The notes beneath the pieces were generated by a model. The model saw only the letters and a list, made by a program, of their open reading frames with translations. It did no database searches and was not told where the DNA came from. Shown here in pieces: positions 10,221 to 20,619 of a stretch of DNA of 64,000 nt; position 1 is the stretch's first letter, and each line of letters begins with the position of its first letter. The DNA is from Sipunculus nudus. Lineage: Eukaryota; Annelida; Sipuncula; Golfingiida; Sipunculidae. A program made the position numbers and the translations under genes. The DNA lies in the NCBI GenBank assembly GCA_026874595.1, contig CM049317.1:35744901-35808900 (forward strand). The letters are read 5' to 3'.

Positions 10221-13200
10221 GGTGGCGCCACCAATCTCCGGAAATTGATGAAACACTCCATGATCAATATCCATGCAAAGAATCATGGTGATTAATGCAT
10301 TAGTTGTTCAGATACTTGAGCTTTTGTATTAAATTTTGCATTATTCTGGGGGGTACTTCAGAACCCCATAGCTCGAAGAATATAGGTCACAGTGACCTAA
10401 TTTCAGGTTTAAAAGGAGAATTTCCATAGACCTCCCAGGATTTCAAGTAAGAAGATTCCCGGTCTAGCGGTTACGATTTGTTCCCTGTTAACAGACAGAC
10501 GCCTGGATGGCCGGACGGACGACGGACAAAAGGTGATCCCTACAGCTCAGATGACTTTCAGTCAGCTGAGCTAAAAATTGAAAAAATACAGGTGGCGCCA
10601 CCAGAATGCAGAAACTGATGAAACATTTCCTGATCAATATCCATGCAAAGAATCATGGTGATCAATATAATAATTGTTCAGATACTTGAGCTTTTGTATC
10701 AAATTTTCCATTATTCTGGGGGGTACTTCGGAGCCCCATAGCTCAGAGGTTATGGGTAACAGAGACCTAATTTCAAGTTTTTAAGGAAACTTTTCATGGG
10801 CCTCTCAGCATGTCAAGAGAGAAGATTCTAGGTCCAGTTGTTACGATTTGTGCCATGTTAACAGATGACCGCATCTTATGAGGTCTCAAAAATAGAGAAA
10901 AAAATTCGTAAAAATAAAAAAAAATACAGGTGGCGCCACCATACTGCAGAAACTGATGACACATTCCATGATCAATATCCATGCAAAGAATCATGGTGAT
11001 CACTGCAATAGTTGTTTAGATACTTGAGCTTTTGTATCAAATTGTCCATTATTCTGAGGGATACTTCAGATGACTTACAGTCAGCTGAGCTAAAAACACT
11101 TAATGGTCAATATCCATGCAAAGAATCATGATGATCTCCGTATTAGTTGTTCAGATACTTCAGCTTTTGTATCAAATTGTCCATTATTCTGAGGGATACT
11201 TCAGAGACCTATAGCTTGAAGGATATGGGTAACAGAGACCTAATTTCAAGTTTCCACAGGCACTCTTCATGGGCCTCCTTGCATGACAAGAATGAAGTTT
11301 CTAGGTCCAGTTGTTGCAATTTGTACCCTCTTGATAGATAACATAGGTGGCGCCAGCAGTCTGCAGGAACTGATGGAACATCTCATAATCAATATGTATG
11401 CCAAAAATCATGACCATCAGTGATGTAGTTATTGAGATATTGAAGTTTTTGTATGAAATTTTTGACTACTCTGGGGGGGGGGGGTACTTTGGGGCCCCAT
11501 AGCTCAAAGGATATGGGTAACAGAGACCTAATTTCTGGTTTCCATGGAGACTTTTCATAGGTCTTCTAGTGTGTTGAGAATGAAGATTCTAGGTTCAGTC
11601 GTTACTATTTGTGCCATGCTAACAGATGACAGCATCCTTAAAGGTCTCAAAAATAGAGGAAATAATCGTAAAAAATTGAACGATACAGGTGGCACCACCA
11701 GTCTGCAGGAACAGATGACACATCTCATGATCAATAGTTATGCCACAAATCATGACCATCATTCAAGTAGTTAATGAGATATTGAAGTTTTTGTATGAAA
11801 TTTTTTTACTTTTCTTGGGGGTACTTTAGGGCTCCATAGCTCGAAGAATATGGGTAACAGAGACCTAATTTTGGTTTCCATGGAGACTTTTCATAGGTCT
11901 CTCAGTGTGTCGAGAATGAAGATTCTAGGTCCAGTCGTTATGATTTGTGCCACGTTAACAGATGACAGCATCCTTAAAGGTCTCAAAAATAGAGGAAAAA
12001 ATCGTAAAAAATCAAACAATACAGGTGGCGCCACAAGTCTGCAGGAACTGATGGAACATTTCATAATCAATATGTATGCCAAAAATCATGACCATCAGTG
12101 ATGTAGTTATTGAGATATTGAAGTTTTTGTATGAAATTTTTGACTACGGGGGGGGGGGGGGTACTTTGGGGCCCCATAGCTCGAAGGATATGGTTAACAG
12201 AGACCTAATTTCTGGTTTCCAAGGATATTTTTCATGGACCTCTCAGTGTGTCAAGAATGAAGATTCTAGGTCCAGTCGTTACGATTTGTGCCATGCTAAC
12301 AGATGACAGCATCCTTTAAGGTCTCAAAAATAGAGGAAAAAATCGTAAAAAATCGAACAATAAAGGTGGCACCACCAGTCTGCAGGAACTGATGACACAT
12401 CTCATGATCAATAGTTATGCCACAAATCATGACCATCAGTCAAGTAGTTAATGAGATATTGAAGTTTTTGTATGAAATTTTTTACTTTTCTTGGGGGTAC
12501 TTTGGGGCTCCATAGCTCAAAGAATATGGGTATCAGAGACCTAATTTCTGGTTTCCATGGAGACTTTTCATAGGTCTCTCAGTGTGTCAAGAATGAAGAT
12601 TCTAGGTCTAGTCTTTATGATTTGTGCCTTGTTAACAGATGTTTACATTTTGGAAGGTGTCAAAAATAGAGAAAAAAATTCGTAAAAAATTGAACAATAC
12701 AGGTGGCGCCACCAGTCTGCAGGAAGTGATGGAACATCTCATGATCAATATGTATGACAAAAATCATGACCATCAGTCAAGTATTTAATGAGATATTGAA
12801 GTTTTTGTTTGAATTTTTTTACTTTACTGGGGGGTAGTTTGGGGCCCCATAGCTGGAAGGATATGAGTAACAGAGACCCAATTTCTGGTTTCCATGGAGA
12901 CTTTTCATAGGTCTCTTAGTGTGTCGAGAATGAAGATTCTAAGTCCAGTCATTACGATTTGTGCCTTGTTAACAGATGTTCACATTTTTAAAGGTCTCAA
13001 AAATAGAGAAAAAAATTCGTAAAAAATCGAAAAATACAGGTGCGCCACCAGTCTTCAGGAACTGATGGAACCTCTCATGATCAATATGTATGCCAAAAAT
13101 CATGACCATCAGTCAAGTAGTTAATGAGATATTGAAGTTTTTGTATGAAATTTTGGACTTTTCTGGGGGGTACTTTGGGGCCCCATAGCTCGAAGGATAT

Positions 13201-13300
13201 GGGTAACAGAGACCTAATTTCATGTTTCCAAGGAGATTTTCCATGGACCTCCCAGAATGTCAAGTAAGAAGATTCCAGTTCTAGCGGTTACGATTTGTGC
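10221..13300 (+). repeat. ~340-bp higher-order tandem repeat, nine units
   Basis: The palindrome GGTGGCGCCACC (some with one change) sits at 10221, 10591, 10929, 11346, 11688, 12024, 12365, 12702 and 13039. Most steps are 336-342 bp; the larger ones, 370 and 417, contain a leftover 3' element end. Each unit is the ~165-bp unit plus ~175 bp that carries the palindrome and a conserved ATCATG motif. Confidence 0.85.
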
Positions 13301-13307
13301 CTGGTTA

Positions 13308-13311
13308 ACGG

Positions 13312-13346
<35 letters not shown>

Positions 13347-13370
13347 GACAGAGAGACGGACGACGGACAA
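13308..13370 (+). repeat. ACGG/ACAG microsatellite at the element 3' end
   Basis: A run of ACGGACAG-type tetranucleotides. The same kind of tract precedes the 3' hairpin in the copies ending at 10572, 43698, 51722 and 63655. Confidence 0.9.
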
Positions 13371-13516
13371 AGAGTGATCGCTATAGCTCAGATGACTTTC
13401 AGTCAGCTGAGCTAAAAAGCAAAGGAGGCTTGAACATGGTAGAAATAAAGAGTTTTTTTTTGCAAAGTTTTAACTTATCATGGTACAGAATATGTTTTAA
13501 TAAATAGTACCATCAT

Positions 13517-13910
13517 GTGGTAGATGTATATTTTAAAACACACACCCTCGGAGACTTTATCACATTTTCCTTTGGTCTGCAAGATATGCCGATAAATTTA
13601 CCTAGATTCTACCAACAGTTCCTTGAAATCCTGTGGAAATTTAAAAAAGATTTTTGCAACACTGTAATTCTTAATAAGTCTCTTTGGTTTAACAGTAAAA
13701 TGATGTTGGGTGGAAAAGTTGTTTATTACGAATCTTTTTTTAAACAAAAGTTATTAATGTAAAAGATATAAATTAGAAGGTAAGATTATATTAACATTTG
13801 ATATAATTCAGGAGAGATTGAATATACTGCCAGGAGAAAATTTAAAGTATTTTAGCTTGGTAGATGCTTTACCGGTAGCATGGGGAAAAAATGAGGGTCC
13901 CTTAACAACC
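13517..13910 (+). pseudogene. LINE ORF2 3' fragment (Tx1/L1-like C-terminal region)
   Basis: One frame (13517-13762) reads LPRFYQQFLEIL, then VILNKSLWFNSKMMLGGK and FYESFF-like residues. A second stretch (13818 onward) reads FSLVDALPVAWGK. This succession resembles the region after the reverse transcriptase of L1/Tx1-type LINEs, where FY..C/F.., ILNQ..W.N and later ..A.P..W occur. Stops and a frame change separate the pieces, so it is a dead fragment. It lies between two pearl-like copies. Assignment is from pattern memory only. Confidence 0.45.
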
Positions 13911-14003
13911 AAAACAGATGTACATGTATTTACACATTTCACTAGTGTGGGGGACATTACTTTGTTAACAGCTAGAGTAAGGGACTATTATAAGATATTT
14001 ATA

Positions 14004-15283
14004 ACTAGTTGCCAATGTGCCATGACGCTCAGCTAAAACTGTCTGGGTGCTCATTTCTTCCAATAATGTTAAATTTTGTTTGTTAGCATAGCCTCTGCCT
14101 AATGTTACTATGTTGAAAAATGGACAGAAAATAAAAATTTCAGGATTCACAGAGACCTGCCAAGGACCCCCCTGGATTTCACATTCGAGGGTTCCAAGGA
14201 AAATGGATACCGTTAGTACCCTGTCTGGGTGCTCAAAATCACTCTTCTGGTCCATAGCTCGCAGAATATAGGGCACCATGACCCAATTTTAAATTTCAAG
14301 GGATATTTGCCCAGGACCTAGGCCCAATGCATACATTTTGTACCCATCTGACGTTAAAGGTACTCAAATCATGTTTTTGGCCTGTTACGTGCAGGTTGCC
14401 AGTGGAATTTTCCAAGAACTCCCTGGATATTGTGTTGGAAGATTTTAAAGCTTAAGGATACAATCTGTGCCCTATCTGCCTGCACTTGACATGTATTTAA
14501 AGAATTAAATTATCTAATTTCAGGATTAAAAAAAGACTTGCCAAAGACCTCCCTAGACTTTTCAATATAAAATTCAAAGGAAAATAGATACAATTTGTAC
14601 CTTGTCTGTTTGGATGCTCAAATTCATATTTTTTGGCTCATAGTGCATAGAATATAGACTGTGCACCATGAAAAAAGTCTGGTTTCCAAAGAGATTTGCC
14701 TATAATCTCCCTCGATGTTGCTTCAGAAGAGTCTAGGCCTAATGAATACAATTTATGCCCATTTGACATTCAGGGTACTCATAGGACACCTTTTCCCCTG
14801 CAGGTTGCAGAATAAATAGTAGGTAACAGTGACTTAATTTCTGGCATTTTTCCAAAAACATTAGCCTGGGGCCTCCCTGAATGTTATGTTAGAATATTCT
14901 AGGCCTAATAGATACAACTGGTGCTCAGATCATTTTTATTGCCGAAGCTGCAAAATATAGGTTACCATGACCTAATTTCAGGTTTCCAAAGAGGTGTGCC
15001 TAGAACCTGCCTGACTCTTGTGTTAAACAATTCTGAACTTAACAGACACGATTTGTGCCTATCTGACATTGATGGTGCTCATATGACATCTTTTTCCTAT
15101 AGGTTGTAGAATAAAAGTCACCATGATCTAATTTTAGGTTTCCTAAGACATTTGCCTGGTACGTCTCAGAATGTTACATTAGGAGATTCTAGGCCTAGCA
15201 GATACAATCTGTGCCCTGTCCGATTTTCTGGGTGCTCAAAATCCTGTTTTGGACCTGTAGGTTGCAAAATGTCTGTCACCATG
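14004..15283 (+). mobile_element. Pearl/Helentron-like element, 3' truncated by an LTR element
   Basis: It starts ACTAGTTGCC, then CCATGACGCTCAGCTAAA, as in the copy at 42038, and the next ~100 bp also match that copy. ~180-200-bp units follow with GGGTGCTCAAAATC and ACCATGACCTAATTTCAGG. Homology stops at 15283 where the LTR at 15284 begins. The missing 3' part does not resume on the far side of the LTR element. Confidence 0.65.
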
Positions 15284-15781
15284 TGTCACGGAACCTAATA
15301 TCAACAGATCACGTTTGCGTGATGAACATAAATTTTGTAATAGAGATAAAAAAAGTCATATTCTGTAATACTAGGCAGCGTGAAATGTCCAGGGGAATGA
15401 ATAAAGAAGTCAGTGGTTTTTGTTAACAAATAACTATATTGTATTCTTAAAACAACCCTAACATTACAATACACTAAATCATTACAATTACACAGTATAA
15501 CAGCAGTATAACAACAAATCAATACAATCATACAATAAAATAAACAAAGTGCACATTACTGATACCACTGTCACAGCGATAAGTCCTTTAAAATGCATAA
15601 GCTGGATGAAAATTTCACACAAATTCTCTCGGAGAATAACAGTCCAATGTAAAGCTCTTGTAACAATCCAGAAAGTAAACTTGAGACAGGCAGCACTAAA
15701 TTGTAAAGTGTTAGTAAAAATAGAATCCCTGAAATTACTGGATAATCGGATAGGTCCCATAAACTGACATACACACGTCTG
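15284..15781 (-). repeat. 3' LTR, truncated (498 bp)
   Basis: It aligns with 20620-21120. The alignment breaks after ACACACGTCTG, where the other LTR continues for about 300 bp but this one passes into RNase H coding sequence. The missing part is the U3 start. Confidence 0.85.
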
Positions 15782-15889
15782 CATTAAACTTTCTTGAGAA
15801 ATAACAAATATGATGATCTGTGCCATCATTGCCTTCTTGTAACAACACAGCACCAGCAGCAGTATCACTAGCATCTACAGCTTACTTTA
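15782..15889 (-). pseudogene. RNase H N-terminal remnant, fused to the 3' LTR
   Basis: The frame reads AVDASDTAAGAVLLQ with the first catalytic Asp, then CYFSRKFN, and stops being RNase H exactly where the truncated 3' LTR begins at 15781. The rest of RNase H is deleted. Confidence 0.7.
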
Positions 15890-16950
15890 ATGGTACAGAA
15901 AACTCTGGAGTTACCAAAACTGGTGAACTTTGCAGAATTGCTTTCAAATTCTGAAATGCATTTTCACACTGAACATTCCATACGAACTTTTGTTTCTTCT
16001 TTAACAAATTAGTCAATGGTTCAGCTACAGCAGAAAAATTTGGACAAAACTTCCTGTAGTATCCAACCATACCAAGAAAACGCATTATTTGCTTTGGTTT
16101 TCTGGTCTAGGAAATGCAGAAATAGCACTTATCTTAGCATCAACAGGTTTTACCTGACCCTGCCCTACAATATGACCCAAAATTGTTACTTGTGCATGAC
16201 AAAACTCAGATTTCACTTAGTTGACGGTCAGACGTGCTTCACTGAGTCTTTCGAAGAGGTCGCGAAGAATTTGCAGATGTTTCTCCCAGGTGTCGCTGTA
16301 CACAATAAGGTCATCGATATATGCGTCGCAGCCATGAATGTCCTTGACAACCATGTGGATGAGGCGCTGGAACGTGGCTGGCGAGTTCTTCATGCCAAAC
16401 GGCATAACTTTATACTGGTACAGTATTTGCGGCGTAACAAATGTGGACACTGCTTTCGCTCGTTCTGTCAGCAGAAGTTGCCAGAATCCTTTTAGCAAAT
16501 CAAACTTGAGACATATCTGGAGCTACCGACTCTATCAATACAATCATCGATCCTCGGAATCGGGAACGTGTAAGTCTTGGTGACAGAGTTCAGTTTTGGA
16601 TAATCTGTGCACAAACGGTAACTTCCATCAGGTTTTGGCACAAAAATACATGGTGAGCTCCAGTACTGTTACTAGGCTCAATAAAATCATTGTCCAGAAA
16701 ATATTGAATCTCATCCTGTAGACACTTTTGCTTTTCAGGATTCAGTCTATAAGGATGTTGTTTGACTGCGCTTTCCTCGCCAACATCGACGTCATGGCAC
16801 AATATGTTAGTTCGCGTTGGAATGTCACTAAACAAATGCTCATAATTCTGCAGCAGGTTCTTGAGGCCTTGTTGTTGTTGAGCGGTAAGTTGTGATAGTT
16901 TGGCATCCTGGTTTTTAAGCACGTCTGAGTTTTACTGTTCCACACTGAAT
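15890..16950 (-). pseudogene. Reverse transcriptase region of the LTR element
   Basis: In order: a pre-RT segment with LLQNYEHLFSDIP (about 16850), HPYRLNPEKQ, a segment with FVTP..YQYKVMPFGMKNSPATFQRL (split here by dots) and the catalytic YIDD at 16310-16321, then FLGMVGYYRKFCPNF and an F.W..C..AF..LK connection segment. These are Ty3/gypsy RT motifs. The coding sequence is broken into at least three frames. Confidence 0.85.
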
Positions 16951-17054
16951 GTCTACATCAAACTTACAATCAGTATCTGCTTTAACTGGGTCAGGGTAAG
17001 ATTTAATACAATTAACAGCAGTAACATTTTATACAACATCTGATATGCTATTTC

Positions 17055-18102
17055 TGTCATAATATGGTTTCAACATGTTAATATGGCACAGTTGTTTCTT
17101 CTTACCTCTATCTTGTGTCAACAGTATGTAATTTAAATCACTGTCTTTCTTGTCAACAATGTAAGGACCAAAATACCTAGCTTGCAGAGTTCTGCCAGGG
17201 ATGGGAAGTAGGCCAGGGTCAAAGTCCTACTTACAGTGTGCCTGTCATACTTTGTTTTCAGTTTACTGTGTGCAGATTTTAGATTTGACTTTGCAACCTC
17301 ACAAGCATTGTGCAGTGTAGTGCGAAAGTCTGAGACATACTGCAGTAAACTAAGAGAATCAGGATTTTCACACAAGAGTTTTTCTGTTTCAATGGACCAG
17401 GAACTGAGTGTCCAAAGACTAGTTCAAAGGGACAGAAACCCAAGGACTCTCAAAAGGATTCTCTGACAGCAAACAGCAATAGGTGGATCCCTTCGTCCGA
17501 GTCTCTCTGTGTGTCATAGCAATAGGTCCTCATCATGACATTTTTAATGTCTGGTGAAAACGCTCGAGGGCGCCCTGACTTTCAGGATGGTATGGCGAAG
17601 AGCTGTACTGTTTTATACCCAGCTCAATCATAACTTGTTGGAATAAGCCAGACATAAAATTAGACCCTTAGTCAGACCTGACGGATTTTGGTATTCCAAA
17701 AGTTGTAAAAAACTTGGTCAGAGCTTTGACAACACTTTTGGCATTAATTTTGCGCAATGGTATTGCCTCAGGAAACCTGGTAGATGCGAACATAATTGTC
17801 AGCAAGTATTCATGTCGAGATTTTGTTTTGGGCAGTGGTCCAACACAGTCAACAATAATCCCACTGAATGGTTCCTCGAAAGCAGGAATAGGCTTAAGTC
17901 GGCCCTCAGGAGAATTCTGATAGGGCTTGCCTACCATCTGGGAGGTATGGCATGATTTACAATATTGTACAACATCTTTCCTGAGGTAAAGCCAATAGAA
18001 AAGTGTACTAACTTTCTGACAAGTTTTATTTATACCTAAATGGCCAGACAAAGGAGCCTCATGTGCCATGCTTAGAATTTCATTGCGAAAGCTTTTGGGC
18101 AT
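17055..18102 (-). pseudogene. Integrase region of the LTR element (H2C2, core, GPY/F)
   Basis: The first part (18102-17668) has an HHCC zinc-binding pattern (HEAPLSGHLG.. then CKSCHTSQ) and the core start IIVDCVGPLP. A stop falls directly after the conserved ..VRSD of the catalytic core. Downstream pieces in shifted frames continue the core. Near 17169-17159 there is a GPY motif followed by a CHINMLKPYY-like end, a GPY/F module typical of Ty3/gypsy integrases. It lies before the reverse transcriptase in reading direction. Confidence 0.75.
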
Positions 18103-18357
18103 TACTATTTGATGTTTGAAGGCCCACTCATCATCAGCGCATACATCAGGTGATCGCCATCAACGCATAAGCACTCCATTTTTAACATAGAAACAAACTG
18201 GGTTCTGTGACAGTTAATCTTTAGAAACTGCCCTGGGAAACAAACATGAAATTTCATGGTCCTTATGCTGTTCTGCGATAAGTTCTGACCTTGAAAATAC
18301 TGTATCCTGTAATTATCTGGACCATTATCCTTATGTGTGTTTTTCTTGGCCATAGAT

Positions 18358-18740
18358 CTAGTTACAACACATGAAGGATACAAACCAGGATTTTTCTGAC
18401 TTTCTGGGATTAGTGTCCTGATCAAGTGACGACTTTTTTATCACTATTGGTACAGTCTGTACTTTGTCACCTGCAACATCATTGCCTAGCAGCAACTGAA
18501 TCCCCTTAAAAGGTAAAGTAGTTCTTATGCCCACAGTAATATTCCCAGAAATCAATTCTGACTTTAAATGTATGCTAGGAAGCGGAACTGAAGTGAGCTT
18601 GTCTGAAAACACACCATTAACAAGTGTATGTGCACCGGTAAGGGACCTATTAGAAAATGGCAAGGTGTTTGCTAACATTAGAGTCTGGCCTGAACCAGTG
18701 TCCCTAAAAATTCTAATAGGGGTAGAATCTGAAAAATCAC
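18358..18740 (-). pseudogene. Aspartic protease region of the LTR element
   Basis: The active-site motif DTGSG lies at 18688-18702 (minus strand). It is followed after ~75 residues by LLLGNDVAGDKV, the ILGND-type motif that ends retropepsin-like domains in gypsy elements. The frame stays open to about 18358. Confidence 0.75.
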
Positions 18741-19239
18741 TTGGTAGTTATACAAAACAATCATGTGCGAATGGCTCAAATAACTCCATTTCAGAGTCAG
18801 GAGAGAAATCTACTACCTCAGCTTCATCAAACAAAGAACTGACATTGACCGTGTCAGTCATAAACTCTTTTTCAGAGTCATTTAAGGAATCTACATCCTT
18901 TTTATCATCAAACTCCTCATGGGAGTCAACAAGGAATTTTCCTCAGCAGAAACAAACTTATGTTTGTCATAAGAGGAGATGGCCTTATTTGAAATACTCA
19001 CGCAAGAGTCATAAAAGGACTTAGCCTTATTTAGAGAATACCTCTCGCAGGAGTCTTGAAAGGAACTAGCCTTATTAAATTCCTCGCAGGAATCAACTGA
19101 GGTTTTTACCTCTCAAGCTACGGATTCTTCTTTGGATTCAGACGGCACTTGGGCCTCCGTAGCATCAAACTCTTTATTAGAGTCAATAAAGGAGTTATAC
19201 CCATTATTTACATGAAAAGAGCCTGGCTCTTGTACTATG

Positions 19240-20450
19240 CTATGAATATACTTTGAAACAAAACTGAAGGTTTGCTATTTGGTTTATTCGCAAATTTCCA
19301 GCAGTCAGATATTTCAGATATTATATAACCTTCCTTCTTGCAGTAATTACAGATTTTCTTTGAAAATGACTGGTCTTTGTTGGACTTAAACACAGTGGAC
19401 ATGGACTGAGGTGTAGCAATGGACTTTGTTGAACTATCAGGATACTAGTACTAGGTGACTGCGCTTTAAACTTCTTTTGACCATACTGATTTACATTTTT
19501 GTTTGTGAATGACTGGTTTGATTTGTTAGTAAAGGACATTTTGTGTGTCAATAAATAATCATCAGCTAATTGAGCAGGAATGTCAAGTGTTTCAGGACTT
19601 TTCTCATCAAGAAAAGTTTTAACATCTGCGTAAATGCAGCGCTTAAATTCTTCCAGCAAAATCAACTGGCGCAAATTGTCATAATCTTTCATTACATTTT
19701 AGAACTACAGCAGCGATCAAACAACTGCTCCCCTTTGTCCTAGCAAATTCGACGTAGGTCTGTTCTTTGCGCTTTTCCCAATTTCTGAATTTCTGGCGGT
19801 AAGCCTCCGGAACTAACTCATAGCCTTTTCGGATTAACTGTTTAACCAGGTCATAGTCAGCAGCAGCTTCTACTGAAAGCTATGTATAAATTTCTCTGGC
19901 CTTGCCAGTCAATACACTTTTTAACAGCACCAGTTTTCCTTAGGCCAATTTAAAATTTTCAGCTACCTTCCCAACGTGTAAGAAATGTTTATCAAACCCT
20001 TTTTTTGAAAAGGTGGGACAAGTCTAATGTACCTAGTAACATCAAAACTGTGAGTTGCGGCAGCACGTAGACTATGTTCTAGTGTAAGTCTTTCTAATTC
20101 CAGTCGTTTTAATTCAATTTCTTTTTCTTCTTCTAGTCTTTCTCTCTCTAACCTTAAAGTTCTTCCCTCTCTAACTGTTTTAATGCTAGCTCATGTTGCA
20201 TTTCAAATTTTTTTAATTCCAACTGCATAGGAAGGCTGTCGTTTTTAATGTTTCCACTTCACTCTCTTCAATTAAACCTTTGCTAACTAGATCTTGCATA
20301 ATTTTTGCAATGATATCAGGCTTTCTCAAAACTTTTTTTCACACTTAACCCTAAGTGTCGTCCAAAACGCAACAACTGTTCCTTTGTCAACTGTTCAAGT
20401 TGATCAGGGTCGGGATCGTCAACAGATGTCTCAGGTTTGGAATCTGCCAT
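19240..20450 (-). pseudogene. gag region of the Gmr1-like element (broken)
   Basis: An ATG at 20450-20448 opens an acidic N-terminus (MADSKPETSV..). A charged Glu/Arg/Leu-rich stretch (about 20200-20100), probably coiled coil, follows, and then a helical segment with LILLEEFKRCIYADVK (19692-19540), as in SCAN-like gag domains. Near 19320-19350 there is a CNYCKKEGY..C motif, a zinc knuckle in which the usual His is Tyr. Several frame changes interrupt the frame, so no intact gag remains. Confidence 0.65.
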
Positions 20451-20594
20451 ATTAAGACGTTAAAACAATAATAAAAAAAACACTGAGATAAATCCTATAA
20501 ACAATGTACTGAAAACAATATGTAATCTCGTAAACAATGTATGATAAAACAATGTGTCCAGGTCAAGGCCTAATAAATTGTCAAAAATTTTAAG

Positions 20595-20613
20595 CATCCC
20601 CGACGAGCCCCCA
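20595..20613 (-). promoter_or_regulatory. Primer-binding site, tRNA-Pro type
   Basis: TGGGGGCTCGTC-GGGGATG lies 6 bp inside the 5' LTR. It differs by about one base from the tRNA-Pro primer-binding sequence used by several retroelements. Confidence 0.7.
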
Positions 20614-20619
20614 ATTTTA

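Larger units (their letters stand above)
9380..13418 (+). mobile_element. Pearl/Helentron-like non-autonomous element array (composite, 4 kb)
   Basis: The 5' end GGTCATGACGCTCAGCT matches the ends of the other copies. The 3' end has an ACGG/ACAG microsatellite (13308-13370), then ATAGCTCAGATGACTTTC and AGTCAGCTGAGCTAAAA. The last part folds as a hairpin: AGCTCAG, TGACT, loop, AGTCA, CTGAGCT. GCTCAGCT near the 5' end and its complement near the 3' end form subterminal inverted repeats, as in Helentron-associated elements. The core is tandem repeats of ~165 bp (9500-10170) and ~340 bp (10221-13300). Full or partial 3' ends also occur internally near 10495-10572 and 11065-11095, so the array looks like fused copies. 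No transposase is encoded. Confidence 0.7.

Noticed and set aside
900-13400. Regularly spaced repeats as a possible CRISPR array
   Set aside because: Units are 165-340 bp, nearly contiguous, with diverged copies and no unique spacers of constant size; the context is a eukaryotic mobile element.
16016-16495. 159-codon open frame on the plus strand
   Set aside because: It is antisense to the reverse transcriptase of the Gmr1-like element, which has recognisable motifs on the minus strand.
18527-19024. 165-codon open frame on the plus strand
   Set aside because: It is antisense to the protease/gag part of the LTR element; the retropepsin motifs on the minus strand explain the sequence.
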